DNA from: PMG-095 sp036496745
GTDB taxonomy: Bacteria > Myxococcota_A > Polyangia > Polyangiales > Polyangiaceae
Direction: 5' to 3'
Assembly: GCA_036496745.1 (NCBI GenBank)
Contig: DASXKQ010000234.1
Coordinates: 1-64,000 of the forward strand
DNA: 64,000 nt
Under the pieces are notes generated by a model. It was not told the origin of the DNA. It did not search any database and saw only the letters and a program-made list of their open reading frames with translations. Position numbers and translations under genes: made by a program. Within the stretch, counting starts at the first letter, position 1. The number at the start of each line of letters is the position of its first letter. This document shows positions 16,958 through 26,105 of this stretch, piece after piece.

Positions 16958-17808
16958 GCTCCCCCGGGCCCGGCGGTAGCGGTCTCTGCAGGTGGCTCGA
17001 GTTGGAACGGGTCGTCGTGGGCGATGCCGGAGAGCGACGCGGCGTCGAGCGGTTCGGGGCGCGCGTCGGGCTTGAGCCATTCCCAGCGCGGGCCACCGCC
17101 GCTGCAACCGGCGAGGCTGTCTTCGGGCGAGCAGCTGACGCGCAAATGCAGGTGGTCGTCGTGCGGCAGGCTGTCGGTGGGCTGGAGCAAGACGGTTTCC
17201 GCGTGCCAGAGTAGCTCGGGCGGTTCATTGCGCGCGCGCGCGTAGTCGATCAAGAGGCCCTCGATCTCGCGGCTCGCGAACAGGAATTGCACGCCGACCT
17301 CCGGGGACTCGAGCAGCGAGCGCACGAGCAGCCACTCGCGCTCCACGTCGAGCCGAACGTAGTCGTTGGTTTCCTCGACCAACGCGAGGCCGTCGGCTTC
17401 GAAATGCACGAAGCCGGGGCTCGATACCGGGACACCGGCGGGTGTGGTCACGTAAAAGAGCAGATCGGCATCGCGACCGCTGCGGTGGGAATCGTGGCCC
17501 GGAATTCGTCCGCCGGTTTGCGCAGAGAGGTCGCCGATGAAGAGCGGTGCGCCGCCCGGAAACCGGGACGCGACCGCGGACGCGGCGCGCTCGATGGTGT
17601 GCACCAGGCCTGGGCGACCAAAGTAGTGCGGACTCAGCGGGCGATAGCGAACGAAGCCGGGGCCACGCGTGGGCAGTTCCTCACCGTCGGTGAGCACGCC
17701 ATGGTTTGGCGCGCCGATCGAGCCGCTCAAACCGGGCGCGAGCGGTGTCGGCATGCTGAAACAGCCGAGTGGCGTGAGCAGGACTGCCAGCGACAACGCG
17801 CGCTTCAA
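16954..17808 (-). CDS. mepA: Penicillin-insensitive murein endopeptidase family protein (MepA-like, M74)
   Basis: A 284-residue lipoprotein-type protein starting at TTG 17808, which has a strong GGAGG seven bases upstream and overlaps the preceding plsB stop as TTGA. Residues 1-16 end with lipobox PLGC. The zinc-site motifs of the LAS/MepA peptidases are present: GHDSHRSGRDADL (H105, H108, D113) and HDDHLHLRV. The family cleaves the D-Ala-meso-DAP peptide crosslinks of peptidoglycan in the periplasm. A C-terminal extension after SPEDSLAGC is Pro/Gly/Ala-rich. Second gene of a coupled plsB-mepA-methyltransferase unit. Confidence 0.88.
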   Translation of the reverse strand: MKRALSLAVLLTPLGCFSMPTPLAPGLSGSIGAPNHGVLTDGEELPTRGPGFVRYRPLSPHYFGRPGLVHTIERAASAVASRFPGGAPLFIGDLSAQTGGRIPGHDSHRSGRDADLLFYVTTPAGVPVSSPGFVHFEADGLALVEETNDYVRLDVEREWLLVRSLLESPEVGVQFLFASREIEGLLIDYARARNEPPELLWHAETVLLQPTDSLPHDDHLHLRVSCSPEDSLAGCSGGGPRWEWLKPDARPEPLDAASLSGIAHDDPFQLEPPAETATAGPGGA

Positions 17809-20426
17809 GTCGGTCCTCCGGGGAAGTAGTTGCGAATGTGCTGCGCAAGGTTGCTGAGCCCACCGCGCGCGGCGACGCCTTCGCCGAGGTCGAGTTTGTT
17901 GTCGCGCTGCGCGAGGTAGCCGTGATCGACGAACGCCTGAAAGGCGTTTTGCAAAATGGTTTTGCTCACCGCCTCAGGGCGCTCGATCGCGGCCGCGAGG
18001 AACAAGCGATTGCCGAGCGCGAGCGCGCGCTTGGTGAGCTCCTTTTCGGCGAGCGGCACTTTCTCCAGGTGCTCGAGGGCGCGCGCGGCGACCCAGTAAC
18101 CTTCGATGAAGTTGCGCAGGATGGATGCGTAGAGCCTGAGCCACTGCTCGCCGCTCAGGTTGTCGCGGCCCGCGCCCGCGCTCAGCTCGTCTCCGTTCTG
18201 TGACACTTCGCCATTTTCGAACATCACCCGCAGGGTGTCCTGGAAAATGGCTTCGAACGGCGCGTCCGCGCGGAAGCGGAACTCGAACTTGAATAGGCGC
18301 GAGAGCTCCTGCACGCGCGTCTGCACCCAGTTGAAGCTCGTGCGCTCGCCGGTCGGAGAGCTCAGGATCGCCATCGCGACGAGCGCGCGCTCCACGAAAA
18401 AATGCACGATGATGTTCTTCGACGTGTCGAGTGAAAGGCGTTTGTTGTTGGGTACCGTGTAGCTGGCTTGAGAGCTCGCGCGACCGCGTTCGGCGCGACC
18501 CGGATCGTCGAGCAGCGTCGCCTCCACCAACTCCGCGTCGATGAACAGCTGGCAGGCTTCGCGAATCGACTCCGGTCGGAGCTCGCCGGAGGGCAAGCGC
18601 AGCGCCTGACTCGCGCGCGCTCCCGAATGCGTCGTCACGCGCAGCAGCTTGCTGCACAGTTCGACCAGATCCTCGTGGTTGATGCCTCGGCGCTCGTGAC
18701 AGAGCAAGGTCAGCGCGGCGAGCGCGCCGGGCGTGACGGCCGTGACGCGGTTGATCTCGTCCATCACGCGATTGCCGAGACGCGTGACGAGGCTGCGGCG
18801 TTTGGCCGGCGTGAGGGCCACCTCGGGCGGGATCGATAGCTCGCGCCGGAGCTCGTCAAACGTGAGAATTTGCCCGACTTGCATGTTGATCGCGCCGTAG
18901 CGGTGACGAAGCACCTCACGACTCTTCAACAGCCCTGCCGCGTCTTCCTTGGGCTTTTCACCGCCCTGCAGCTCGCGCTCGTAGCTCTTGGCCTCGATCA
19001 CGCGCTCGTAGCCGATGCTGACCGGCACGAAGAAACACTCTTTGTCCGGAATACCGAGGGCCGCGTCGGCGACCATGTTCAAGAGCCCGAATTTGGGCGC
19101 GAGCAACTTGCCGGTGCGGCTGCGCCCGCCCTCCAGGAACAGCTCGACCGGGTAGCCGCTACGCAGGAGACGCCGCACGTACGCGTCCACCACGGCCGCG
19201 TACAGGCGATCGCCGCGGAACGAACGGCGAATGAAGAACGCGCCGCCGCGGCGGAAAATCGGGCCCATCGGGAAGAAATTCAGATTGTCGCCGGCCGCGA
19301 TCACCGGCAGCGGCAGATTCTGCGCGTTGAAGATGTAGCTCAGGATCAAATAGTCGATGTGGCTCTTGTGGCTCGGCAAGAGCACCAGCACGCCGCGCTT
19401 GGCGGCCTGGCGGAGCCGCTCGATGTCGCCCTTTTCGTACTCGATGCCCGCGTAAATGCGCGTAAAAACCCGATCGAAAATCACTTCAAGCGCCTTGATC
19501 GTCGTCTGATCGGGCGTAGCTTGGAGTTCGCTCAACATACCGAGCGCGCGTTCGGTGAGCGTGTAGCGATCGGTGCGTTCGTCCGCCAAGTCTTCGATCA
19601 CGGCGCGCAGTTTCGGGCTGCGAATGATCTCGCTGCGCAGTCGATCAGGTGCCTTCTCGGCGGGCCCAGTCACCACCCGCCGCTCGCGCTCGAGCCGGCG
19701 CAGCACCGTATAAGTGAGCCGACGCACGAGCACGGAGTCCGGTAGCTCCGGATTGTCTTTCAAGAAATCCGCGAGCGAGATCGGCTCTCCGAGCTTCAGC
19801 TCGACGTGTTTGTAGTTGTAAAAAAATTGACCGATCGTGCGCGTCGGGCTCGGCCACGCGCGCGGTCCGAGCACGAAGTCGAACGCGTCCGTTGCGGATT
19901 TATCGGGATGTTTGGTCCACACGAACACCTGCGGCACGAGCAAGATCGGCCGATCGCTGCGACGCTGACGGTCGAGCAACGCGCGCACGAGCTCGTCGCC
20001 CTCTTGCAGGCCGCGCACGCCGCTCGCGCCGGCCGCGCGATCGAGCACGCCCGGCGGTCGTTTCAAGAACAGCGCCGCAGAACCACCGTGCTCGAGCGCG
20101 TCTTCCAGCTCCTCCGACGGTGAAGCCTCGTACTTGGGCGCGATCGCGTTGAGCCAACCCTTGCTCATGGGGTTGAGCACCCACAGGCCGAGATCGTTGA
20201 CGAAGCGGATCGCTGGCAGACCGTGCTTTTTGACGAGATGATCGAGCGCGAGAAAATCGATCAAGTTGAGGCTGCGCAGCACGTAAACGACCGAGCCTTG
20301 TGTAGCGAGCTCCTTCACCGAGCGCGCCCATGCTTCGTCGACTTGTATCCGCTCGAAGAATCGACGATAGAGCGCGAGCAATATCGGATTCGGGGCGTAG
20401 GGCCGGGTCAGCTCTCGTTTCGCCAT
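17805..20426 (-). CDS. plsB: Glycerol-3-phosphate 1-O-acyltransferase (PlsB family)
   Basis: About 873 residues from ATG 20426 (MAKRELTRPYAP); an in-frame upstream codon at 20522 gives a less likely 32-residue extension overlapping the divergent promoter region. PlsB of E. coli is about 807 residues. The acyltransferase HX4D motif is present in LLPSHKSHIDYL (H353, D358), followed by the substrate-binding block FIRRSFRGD, then FLEGGRSRTGKLLAPKFGLL. It transfers an acyl chain to the sn-1 position of glycerol-3-phosphate, the first step of phospholipid synthesis, at the inner membrane. It heads a coupled unit with the MepA-like peptidase and the methyltransferase. Confidence 0.94.
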   Translation of the reverse strand: MAKRELTRPYAPNPILLALYRRFFERIQVDEAWARSVKELATQGSVVYVLRSLNLIDFLALDHLVKKHGLPAIRFVNDLGLWVLNPMSKGWLNAIAPKYEASPSEELEDALEHGGSAALFLKRPPGVLDRAAGASGVRGLQEGDELVRALLDRQRRSDRPILLVPQVFVWTKHPDKSATDAFDFVLGPRAWPSPTRTIGQFFYNYKHVELKLGEPISLADFLKDNPELPDSVLVRRLTYTVLRRLERERRVVTGPAEKAPDRLRSEIIRSPKLRAVIEDLADERTDRYTLTERALGMLSELQATPDQTTIKALEVIFDRVFTRIYAGIEYEKGDIERLRQAAKRGVLVLLPSHKSHIDYLILSYIFNAQNLPLPVIAAGDNLNFFPMGPIFRRGGAFFIRRSFRGDRLYAAVVDAYVRRLLRSGYPVELFLEGGRSRTGKLLAPKFGLLNMVADAALGIPDKECFFVPVSIGYERVIEAKSYERELQGGEKPKEDAAGLLKSREVLRHRYGAINMQVGQILTFDELRRELSIPPEVALTPAKRRSLVTRLGNRVMDEINRVTAVTPGALAALTLLCHERRGINHEDLVELCSKLLRVTTHSGARASQALRLPSGELRPESIREACQLFIDAELVEATLLDDPGRAERGRASSQASYTVPNNKRLSLDTSKNIIVHFFVERALVAMAILSSPTGERTSFNWVQTRVQELSRLFKFEFRFRADAPFEAIFQDTLRVMFENGEVSQNGDELSAGAGRDNLSGEQWLRLYASILRNFIEGYWVAARALEHLEKVPLAEKELTKRALALGNRLFLAAAIERPEAVSKTILQNAFQAFVDHGYLAQRDNKLDLGEGVAARGGLSNLAQHIRNYFPGGPT

Positions 20427-20495
20427 CGATGGAATTCGGACGGCGGGATCATACTTGCTGGGGGCGTGCGGTGCGAGTAGTCGATTGGCAGCACG

Positions 20496-21920
20496 ATGTA
20501 CGGGTTTCGACGATCGTCGCATTCTCTGCGAGCTCTCGGCTTCGTCGGCGGTTTCGTTGCTTTCGCACTCTGTGCGACGCCCATCGCATGCAAGAAAAAA
20601 GCGCCGCTTCCGGCTGCCAAGCCGCTTCCCGAGCTTCCGGACATCGCACCGGACGAAGGGTCAGTCGAGCCGCCACAAGCCGCGAAGCCTTCGCCGATGC
20701 CTGCGTGTCGGTCACTGCCGGGCGTCGCGCTCTTTCGGATCGGCGAAGAGTCGGGCGCGGTTGCGCATGGCGAGCCCGTCGCTGACGACGACGCGGGCAC
20801 GGACGATCAAGACGATGTCCCGCTGCCCTTTTCGACCGAGGTGGGCGACGCGCGTGCAGGCGCGACTGGCTTCGTCACGGGCGCGCTGCGCTCGGCCAAA
20901 GGCAATACGCACGCGCTGCTCGCCATGATCCCCAGCACGGCTCCTGCGCTCAAGTTGATCGATCTCGGCCCAGTGCACGGCGATCCCGATCCGCCGGCGT
21001 TCGCGATTCACGGCGCGGACATGCTCGTCGCCGCGTCGGACACGGACGCGGGCGGCGCGATGTTGCGCCTCGGCATGGTTCACGACGCTCTCGGTGCGGC
21101 GAACGTGACGTGGGGCGCCGAGCTCACCGGCGTGCGGCGCGACTCGCCGTTCGCGCTCGAGGTCTCCGGCGCACGCGCGTTGCTCGTGTTCGCGAGCGTC
21201 GCGCACGACAAGGTTCGCTTGCTCGGCGCGTCGTTTTCAGTCGATCAGGTTCCGGCAAAGCTCGCGACAGAGCCCGTTTCACCGGGCGACGCGGACGTCG
21301 ACGAGCCGCGTCTTGCCCCGAGAATTGGCGGGTTTTGGTTGGCGAGCGCGCGTGCGCTCCCGACTGACAAAGGCAAGGGCAAAACGACGCCCGCGCCGGC
21401 GCCGAGCGCGGACGAATCCGATCCGTCGCTAGTGGAAGACGTGGCGCGTCGGATCGAGCTCACGCAGCTCGACGGCAACGGCAAGCCGCTCGGCGCCGCG
21501 CTCGCGCTGAGCATGGCAGGCGAGTCGGTGATGACGTTCAACCTGGCCGCCGCAGCGGACGGCAGCGCGTACGTCGCCTTCCGCACCGACGACACCACGC
21601 CCGGCGCGGACGGCGGTCCGCTGCGACTCGTCCACGTCAAGCTCGACGGCACGCTGGAGCGTTTACCGGTGGAGGGGGACGAGCAAGGCTCGGGCGCGCC
21701 CACGCTGGTAGTCGACGCGGCGAGCGGGACGCTCTGGCTCGTCGCGTCCGGCTCGACCGGCGCCACGTGGTTCGGCAAAGTGGGGGCGAAGACCGAGCTT
21801 CGCACGAACGACGGCGTGCGCGGCGCGAGCTTGCTCGGCATTCAGGCGGGTCATTGGCTGAGCGAACGCGCTCGCGGTACAGCTGCGGAGCTGTCGTTGC
21901 TCGAGTGCCCGAGCGGCTGA
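20496..21920 (+). CDS. Lipoprotein of unknown function
   Basis: A 474-residue protein starting at ATG 20496, divergent from plsB. The N-terminus has a hydrophobic signal and a probable lipidation Cys (TPIAC, C32) followed by KKK and a Pro-rich linker. An acidic stretch occurs at about 90-105 (DDDAGTDDQDD). The remainder contains repeating short beta-rich units that look like a beta-propeller (for example HALLAMIPSTAPALKLIDLG, ADMLVAASDTDAGGAMLRLG, TLWLVASGSTGATWFG). No catalytic motif or named family recognised. The stop is 14 bases before the DJ-1 family gene. Confidence 0.8.
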   Translation: MYGFRRSSHSLRALGFVGGFVAFALCATPIACKKKAPLPAAKPLPELPDIAPDEGSVEPPQAAKPSPMPACRSLPGVALFRIGEESGAVAHGEPVADDDAGTDDQDDVPLPFSTEVGDARAGATGFVTGALRSAKGNTHALLAMIPSTAPALKLIDLGPVHGDPDPPAFAIHGADMLVAASDTDAGGAMLRLGMVHDALGAANVTWGAELTGVRRDSPFALEVSGARALLVFASVAHDKVRLLGASFSVDQVPAKLATEPVSPGDADVDEPRLAPRIGGFWLASARALPTDKGKGKTTPAPAPSADESDPSLVEDVARRIELTQLDGNGKPLGAALALSMAGESVMTFNLAAAADGSAYVAFRTDDTTPGADGGPLRLVHVKLDGTLERLPVEGDEQGSGAPTLVVDAASGTLWLVASGSTGATWFGKVGAKTELRTNDGVRGASLLGIQAGHWLSERARGTAAELSLLECPSG

Positions 21921-21934
21921 GTTCGCGGTAAATC

Positions 21935-22474
21935 ATGGCCAAAGCGCTGACGATTCTGGTCGAAGGGTTCGAGGAGATCGAGGCCGTGACGATCATCGAC
22001 GTGCTGCGTCGCGCGGGCGTAGAGGTCGTGAGCGCGGGGCTCGCGGCCGGGCCGGTGCGGGGCTCGCACGAGATCGCCGTGAGCGCGGAGGTCGCCCTCG
22101 ACGCGGCGAGGGCGCCGGACTTCGACGCGCTGGTGTTGCCGGGCGGTATGCCGGGCGCGGCCACGCTGCGCGACGAGCCGCGTGTGCAGCGCGTGGTCCG
22201 CGAGTTCTCCGAGCATGGCAAGCTGATCGCCGCGATCTGCGCAGCGCCGATCGCGCTCGAGGCGGCGGGCGTGTTGCACGGCAGGCAAGCTACCTCGTAT
22301 CCCGGCAACCCGCTGCCCAGTGCTCGCTACAGCGAGGAGAGCGTGGTGGAGGACGGGCCCGTGATCACGAGTCGCGCGGCCGGCACCGCGTTCGCCTTTG
22401 CATTGCGCTTGGTCGAACGCCTGGTTTCGAAGGAAGAAGCCGAGCGGCAGCGCGTGAAGTTGCTCTTGAGCTAA
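21935..22474 (+). CDS. DJ-1/PfpI family protein (YajL/ThiJ-like), Cys nucleophile intact
   Basis: A 179-residue protein of normal size for the DJ-1/YajL group. The conserved Glu region GFEEIEA is near residues 11-17, the loop LVLPGGMPG at 67-74, and the nucleophile elbow AAICAAP places the reactive Cys at C102. Members act as protein/nucleotide deglycases or oxidative-stress chaperones; the exact activity of this one is not determined by sequence. Its stop codon overlaps by four bases the stop of a convergent gene of the same superfamily. Confidence 0.92.
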   Translation: MAKALTILVEGFEEIEAVTIIDVLRRAGVEVVSAGLAAGPVRGSHEIAVSAEVALDAARAPDFDALVLPGGMPGAATLRDEPRVQRVVREFSEHGKLIAAICAAPIALEAAGVLHGRQATSYPGNPLPSARYSEESVVEDGPVITSRAAGTAFAFALRLVERLVSKEEAERQRVKLLLS

Positions 22475-23094
22475 GGCTGCAGAATCTCGAGTCCTTGCGC
22501 GGCGCCGGCCCAGGCGATGCCGAGCGTGCCCGCGACCATGGCCGCCAGCTTCGCCCCGAAGCTGCGCGCGACGATTTCACAACCGAGCTCGAGCCCGCGC
22601 GCCCCCGTGCGCACGCTGAGAAATTTGCCGGAGACGCAGACGGCGTCCGTCGCCCGAACGCGTAGTGTGGGTTCGACGGCGGCGAGATCCGCAGCGAGCT
22701 CAGGTTGGGCGGCCACTTCGAGCGTCGCCAGGCAGCCCGCGTGCGCGAGCGGGAGAAGACCATTGCCGAGCACCGCGACGACCTCGGCGCGCGCAACGGC
22801 GGAGCGCAGCCAGAGTTGATGCGCGCTGCTCGTTGCGACGCGGCGCGCGCCGTAACCGCCCGGCACGAGCAGAATGTCGATCGGCGAGTCGCTCGCGAAA
22901 TCGCGGGTCGCGGCGAGCGGCAAGCCGCTCGCGGTCGTGACGGGTCCGTTCGTCTCCGCGGCGAGCTCGATCTTGAACGGGCGAAAGTTCCAAGTGCGCC
23001 CCGCGTTCGTGATGACGCCGATCGGACTCATCACGTCCAGCAGCTCGACCTCATCGAAGACCAGCGCGACAGTGTGCAGGGACTTGGTGCGCAC
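22471..23094 (-). CDS. DJ-1/PfpI-like protein lacking the nucleophilic cysteine
   Basis: A 207-residue protein from GTG 23094. The fold is recognisable from the opening HTVALVFDEVELLDVMSPIGV, the loop ILLVPGGYGAR (75-84) and the elbow region VAVLGNGLLPLAHAG (106-120). In AraC-associated and PfpI-type proteins the elbow reads V-C-T/S-G; here Leu-Gly replaces the Cys position (L109), so the usual chemistry cannot occur. It may be a non-catalytic ligand-binding member like the sensory domains of some GATase1-type regulators. Convergent with, and overlapping by four bases, the intact DJ-1 gene. Confidence 0.85.
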   Translation of the reverse strand: MRTKSLHTVALVFDEVELLDVMSPIGVITNAGRTWNFRPFKIELAAETNGPVTTASGLPLAATRDFASDSPIDILLVPGGYGARRVATSSAHQLWLRSAVARAEVVAVLGNGLLPLAHAGCLATLEVAAQPELAADLAAVEPTLRVRATDAVCVSGKFLSVRTGARGLELGCEIVARSFGAKLAAMVAGTLGIAWAGAAQGLEILQP

Positions 23095-23289
23095 GTTCTC
23101 GACGCCGGATTGTGCAACACGTCAGGGGCGCTGGAAAGTTCTGCAGCTTCGAGCTCCGATTGCGTGACTTCTTGAGTGCGGGCATGTGTTCTGATCAGGG
23201 GTCGCGTGCCTGGGAATACCTGACGGCTTTAGGATGGCCTCGCTGCATCCTGCCTCACTTCAATTTTCCCAAGCCGATTCGAGACGCGC

Positions 23290-25995
23290 ATGAACAATCC
23301 GATCGTATTTGGCTCGTCCCTGCTGCTGGCCCTCGCCGTCTCGTCGCTCGCGCAAGCCACCGACTACTACGTCGCGACGAATGGAAGTCAGACCAACGCC
23401 GGCACGATCGACAAGCCCTTCAGCGTGAGCAAAGCGCAGACCACGGCGAAAGCCGGCGACACGGTGTATTTCCGCGCGGGGACCTATACACAAGGGCTCA
23501 GCCCGGCGAACTCGGGCACAGCGAGCGCGTGGATCACGTTCTCGGCGTATACGGACGAGATCGTGATCTTCGACGGATCGGCCGGCACGGGCGTGGGCAC
23601 GTCGACCGGACAATTCATTCGCTACGTCGGACTGATCTCGCGCAATCACTCGTCGAGCGGTTTCAGCAATGGTTGGACGGATGCGAATTGCACGACAATC
23701 TCGAACGGGAATCAGCAGTTCATCAACGTGATCGCCGACGGCAACGGGATCAACGGCATCGCGTTTTATTGCGCGCAAGGGCTCTTGATTCAGCAATCGA
23801 TCATCGCTCACAACGGCGCGCAGATGCCGTCTTTTTCGAGCGGGGTGAACTTGTTTCATGCGATGGGCACCGCGGCGGACAATATCGTCCGTCAAAATGT
23901 CTCCTTCGAAAATGACGACATTTCGACGCACCACTCGGACGGCAGCGGCTTCATCCTGGATCAGAACAGCACCGGGGCGCGCTTCGAGAACAACATCGGC
24001 TTTCGCAATGGCGGCTCGTGTATTCGCCTCACCAACAGCGCAAACTCGGTGATCGTCAACAACACCTGCTACCACGACGGGCTCGATCCGATGGACGCCC
24101 AAGGCCAACCGTCGAAGCCCGGCGAGATCTTTTATTCGGACGCGACGTCCAAGAGCGGCGCGACCTTCTTCAACAATTTGGCCGCGGCTAGCGGCTACAA
24201 CAACGATCAAAACGCGTTCGGTGGCCAGTTACCCGCGGGCACGACGAACGTCAGCGTCAACTCCAACGGCGCGACGCCGTTCTTCATGGACCCAGCCGGG
24301 ACGAACCCGGATTTTCGCCTGACTGCCGCGGCCAGCACCGTGATCGACAAGGGTACGGCTGCCAACGCCCCGAGCGACGACATCGGCTTCGATCCAAAGT
24401 GTCTGACCAAGACAGGGACGGGCACGGAGCCATTTTGGATCTACGCGGTCGATTACAATTACATCCAGACTCTGCACAGCGTTGCCGCTTGCTTTCACCC
24501 GGCTACGCGCTCGGCCGCCCCGGACATCGGAGCTTACGAGTACGGCGGCGTCGTCGCGGGCTGTACGTCTGCCGCGCAATGTGACGACAGTAACGTGTGC
24601 ACGACGGACAGCTGCGATACGGGCACGGGCCAGTGCGGGCACGCCGCGGTCAGCGGTTGCTGCACGTCTGCCGCGCAATGTGACGACAGTAACGTGTGCA
24701 CCACGGATAGCTGCAACACGGCCACGGGCCAGTGCGGGCACGCGGCCGTCGCGGCGTGCTGTCTGAGCGCGCAGGATTGCGATGACACCAACCCGTGCAC
24801 CACCGATGCTTGCAACTCGACTACGCATCAGTGTTCGCACGGCGCGGTGACAGGCTGCTGCCAACAGGACGCGACGTGCAACGACGGCAATGCGTGCACA
24901 TCGGATTTCTGCAATCTGACGACGCATCAGTGCTCCGCGAGCTCGATCTCCGGTTGCTGCAACCAAAATGGCGACTGCTCGGGTGGCTCTACCTGCACCA
25001 CGGTGAGCTGCGACACGAACGCGCACGCCTGCGTGAGCTCGGTGATCGCCGGTTGCTGCAGCAATGATGCCGCCTGCAACGACCAGAACGCCTGCACAGT
25101 CGACAGCTGTAACGTCGCGACCGGTGCATGCACGAACGCGCCCGTCGCGGGCTGCTGTTTGCTCGACGGGGATTGCAACGACAGCGATCCGTGCACGGCG
25201 GACAGCTGCAATCCGGGCACGCACGTCTGCGCGCACGCCGGAGTGAGTGGCTGCTGCGTCAACGACGGCACGTGCGCCGACAGCGACAGCTGTACGATCG
25301 ACTCGTGTGATCTCGGCAAGAACCAATGCACCCACACAGCGGATCCCGCTTGTGCAGGCGCGAGCGGCGCGGGCGGCTCGGGAGCGGGCGGCTCCGGCGC
25401 GAGCGGCGCGGGCGGCTCTGGAGCGGGCGGCGCAGGCGCGGGCGGCGCAGGCGCGGGCGGCGCAGGCGGCGCAGGCGGCTCCGCGGTTGGCGGTGCGGCG
25501 AGCGGGGGCTCCGCGGCGGGTGGCTCGCCAAACGGCGGCATGAGCGGCGCCGGGGGCGCGGCAAGCGGCGCGGGTGGGACTGGTGACGGCGGCATGAGCG
25601 CCGGTGGCGCGTCGGTGGCAGGCGCAGGTGGGAGTGCAGCAAGTGGCGGCGCGAACGCATCAGGTGGTGCGGGTGAAGGTGGTGCGGGAATAGCCGGAGC
25701 CAGCGCGGGCGCGACGAGCGCTGGAGCGAGCGGCACCGCGACGGGCAGCGCGGGCTCCGGCGTCGCAGGCTCCGGCGTCGCAGGCTCCGGCACGGCGGGC
25801 AGCGCTACCGGTGTGGCCGGCACGCTCTCGGGTTCGGCGGGTTCGACTCGCGCAGAGGCGCCGGAATCGCTCACCGCCACGAACCCGGGTTGCGCGTGCT
25901 CGGTTCCGACCCGCTCGCATGAAACGGGCGCCGCGTGGGCAGCGCTTGCGCTGTGCGGCGTGCTCAGCGCGCGACGTCGTCGTAGCGCGCGATAG
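23290..25995 (+). CDS. Surface protein: right-handed beta-helix, eight Cys-rich repeats, Gly/Ala linker and MYXO-CTERM anchor
   Basis: A 901-residue protein. Residues 1-23 are a signal peptide ending AQA. Residues 24-420 form a pectate-lyase-like right-handed beta-helix (DYYVATNGSQTNAGTIDKPF at its start and repeated N-x-x-x-x-N strands, for example NVSFENDD, NNIGFRNG, NNTCYHDG), most like PL9-type lyases. Residues 425-688 are eight 33-residue repeats, C-x-D-x-N/D-x-C-T-x-D-x-C-...-C-...-GCC. Residues 690-850 are a Gly/Ala/Ser-rich linker. The C-terminus has PGCACS, a hydrophobic helix (AAWAALALCGVLSA) and RRRR, the MYXO-CTERM sorting signal processed by myxosortase. Likely a cell-surface polysaccharide-acting or binding protein; lyase activity is unproven. 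Confidence 0.88.
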   Translation: MNNPIVFGSSLLLALAVSSLAQATDYYVATNGSQTNAGTIDKPFSVSKAQTTAKAGDTVYFRAGTYTQGLSPANSGTASAWITFSAYTDEIVIFDGSAGTGVGTSTGQFIRYVGLISRNHSSSGFSNGWTDANCTTISNGNQQFINVIADGNGINGIAFYCAQGLLIQQSIIAHNGAQMPSFSSGVNLFHAMGTAADNIVRQNVSFENDDISTHHSDGSGFILDQNSTGARFENNIGFRNGGSCIRLTNSANSVIVNNTCYHDGLDPMDAQGQPSKPGEIFYSDATSKSGATFFNNLAAASGYNNDQNAFGGQLPAGTTNVSVNSNGATPFFMDPAGTNPDFRLTAAASTVIDKGTAANAPSDDIGFDPKCLTKTGTGTEPFWIYAVDYNYIQTLHSVAACFHPATRSAAPDIGAYEYGGVVAGCTSAAQCDDSNVCTTDSCDTGTGQCGHAAVSGCCTSAAQCDDSNVCTTDSCNTATGQCGHAAVAACCLSAQDCDDTNPCTTDACNSTTHQCSHGAVTGCCQQDATCNDGNACTSDFCNLTTHQCSASSISGCCNQNGDCSGGSTCTTVSCDTNAHACVSSVIAGCCSNDAACNDQNACTVDSCNVATGACTNAPVAGCCLLDGDCNDSDPCTADSCNPGTHVCAHAGVSGCCVNDGTCADSDSCTIDSCDLGKNQCTHTADPACAGASGAGGSGAGGSGASGAGGSGAGGAGAGGAGAGGAGGAGGSAVGGAASGGSAAGGSPNGGMSGAGGAASGAGGTGDGGMSAGGASVAGAGGSAASGGANASGGAGEGGAGIAGASAGATSAGASGTATGSAGSGVAGSGVAGSGTAGSATGVAGTLSGSAGSTRAEAPESLTATNPGCACSVPTRSHETGAAWAALALCGVLSARRRRSAR
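24562..25356 (+). repeat. Eight tandem 99-base units encoding Cys-rich repeats
   Basis: Inside the beta-helix/MYXO-CTERM gene, eight units of about 99 bases encode 33-residue Cys repeats. Units one and two start at 24562 and 24661 and are almost identical over the first 41 bases, differing at one position, which points to recent duplication of that unit. Later units have diverged, keeping mainly the Cys, Asp and Thr codons. Confidence 0.85.
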
Positions 25996-26105
25996 TCCGC
26001 CTAGCTATTTGCGGCGCACCGGCCGAGCGCACGACTTGTTCAACCACTCTGGGTAGAGCGCGTCGCTGCTCGGAAATACGTTCTGTGGTATGCGAACGGT
26101 GCCTC

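Noticed and set aside
24562..25356. Eight direct repeats considered as a CRISPR-like array
   Set aside because: The repeats are contiguous, coding, 99 bases long and have no spacers; they encode Cys-rich protein modules.
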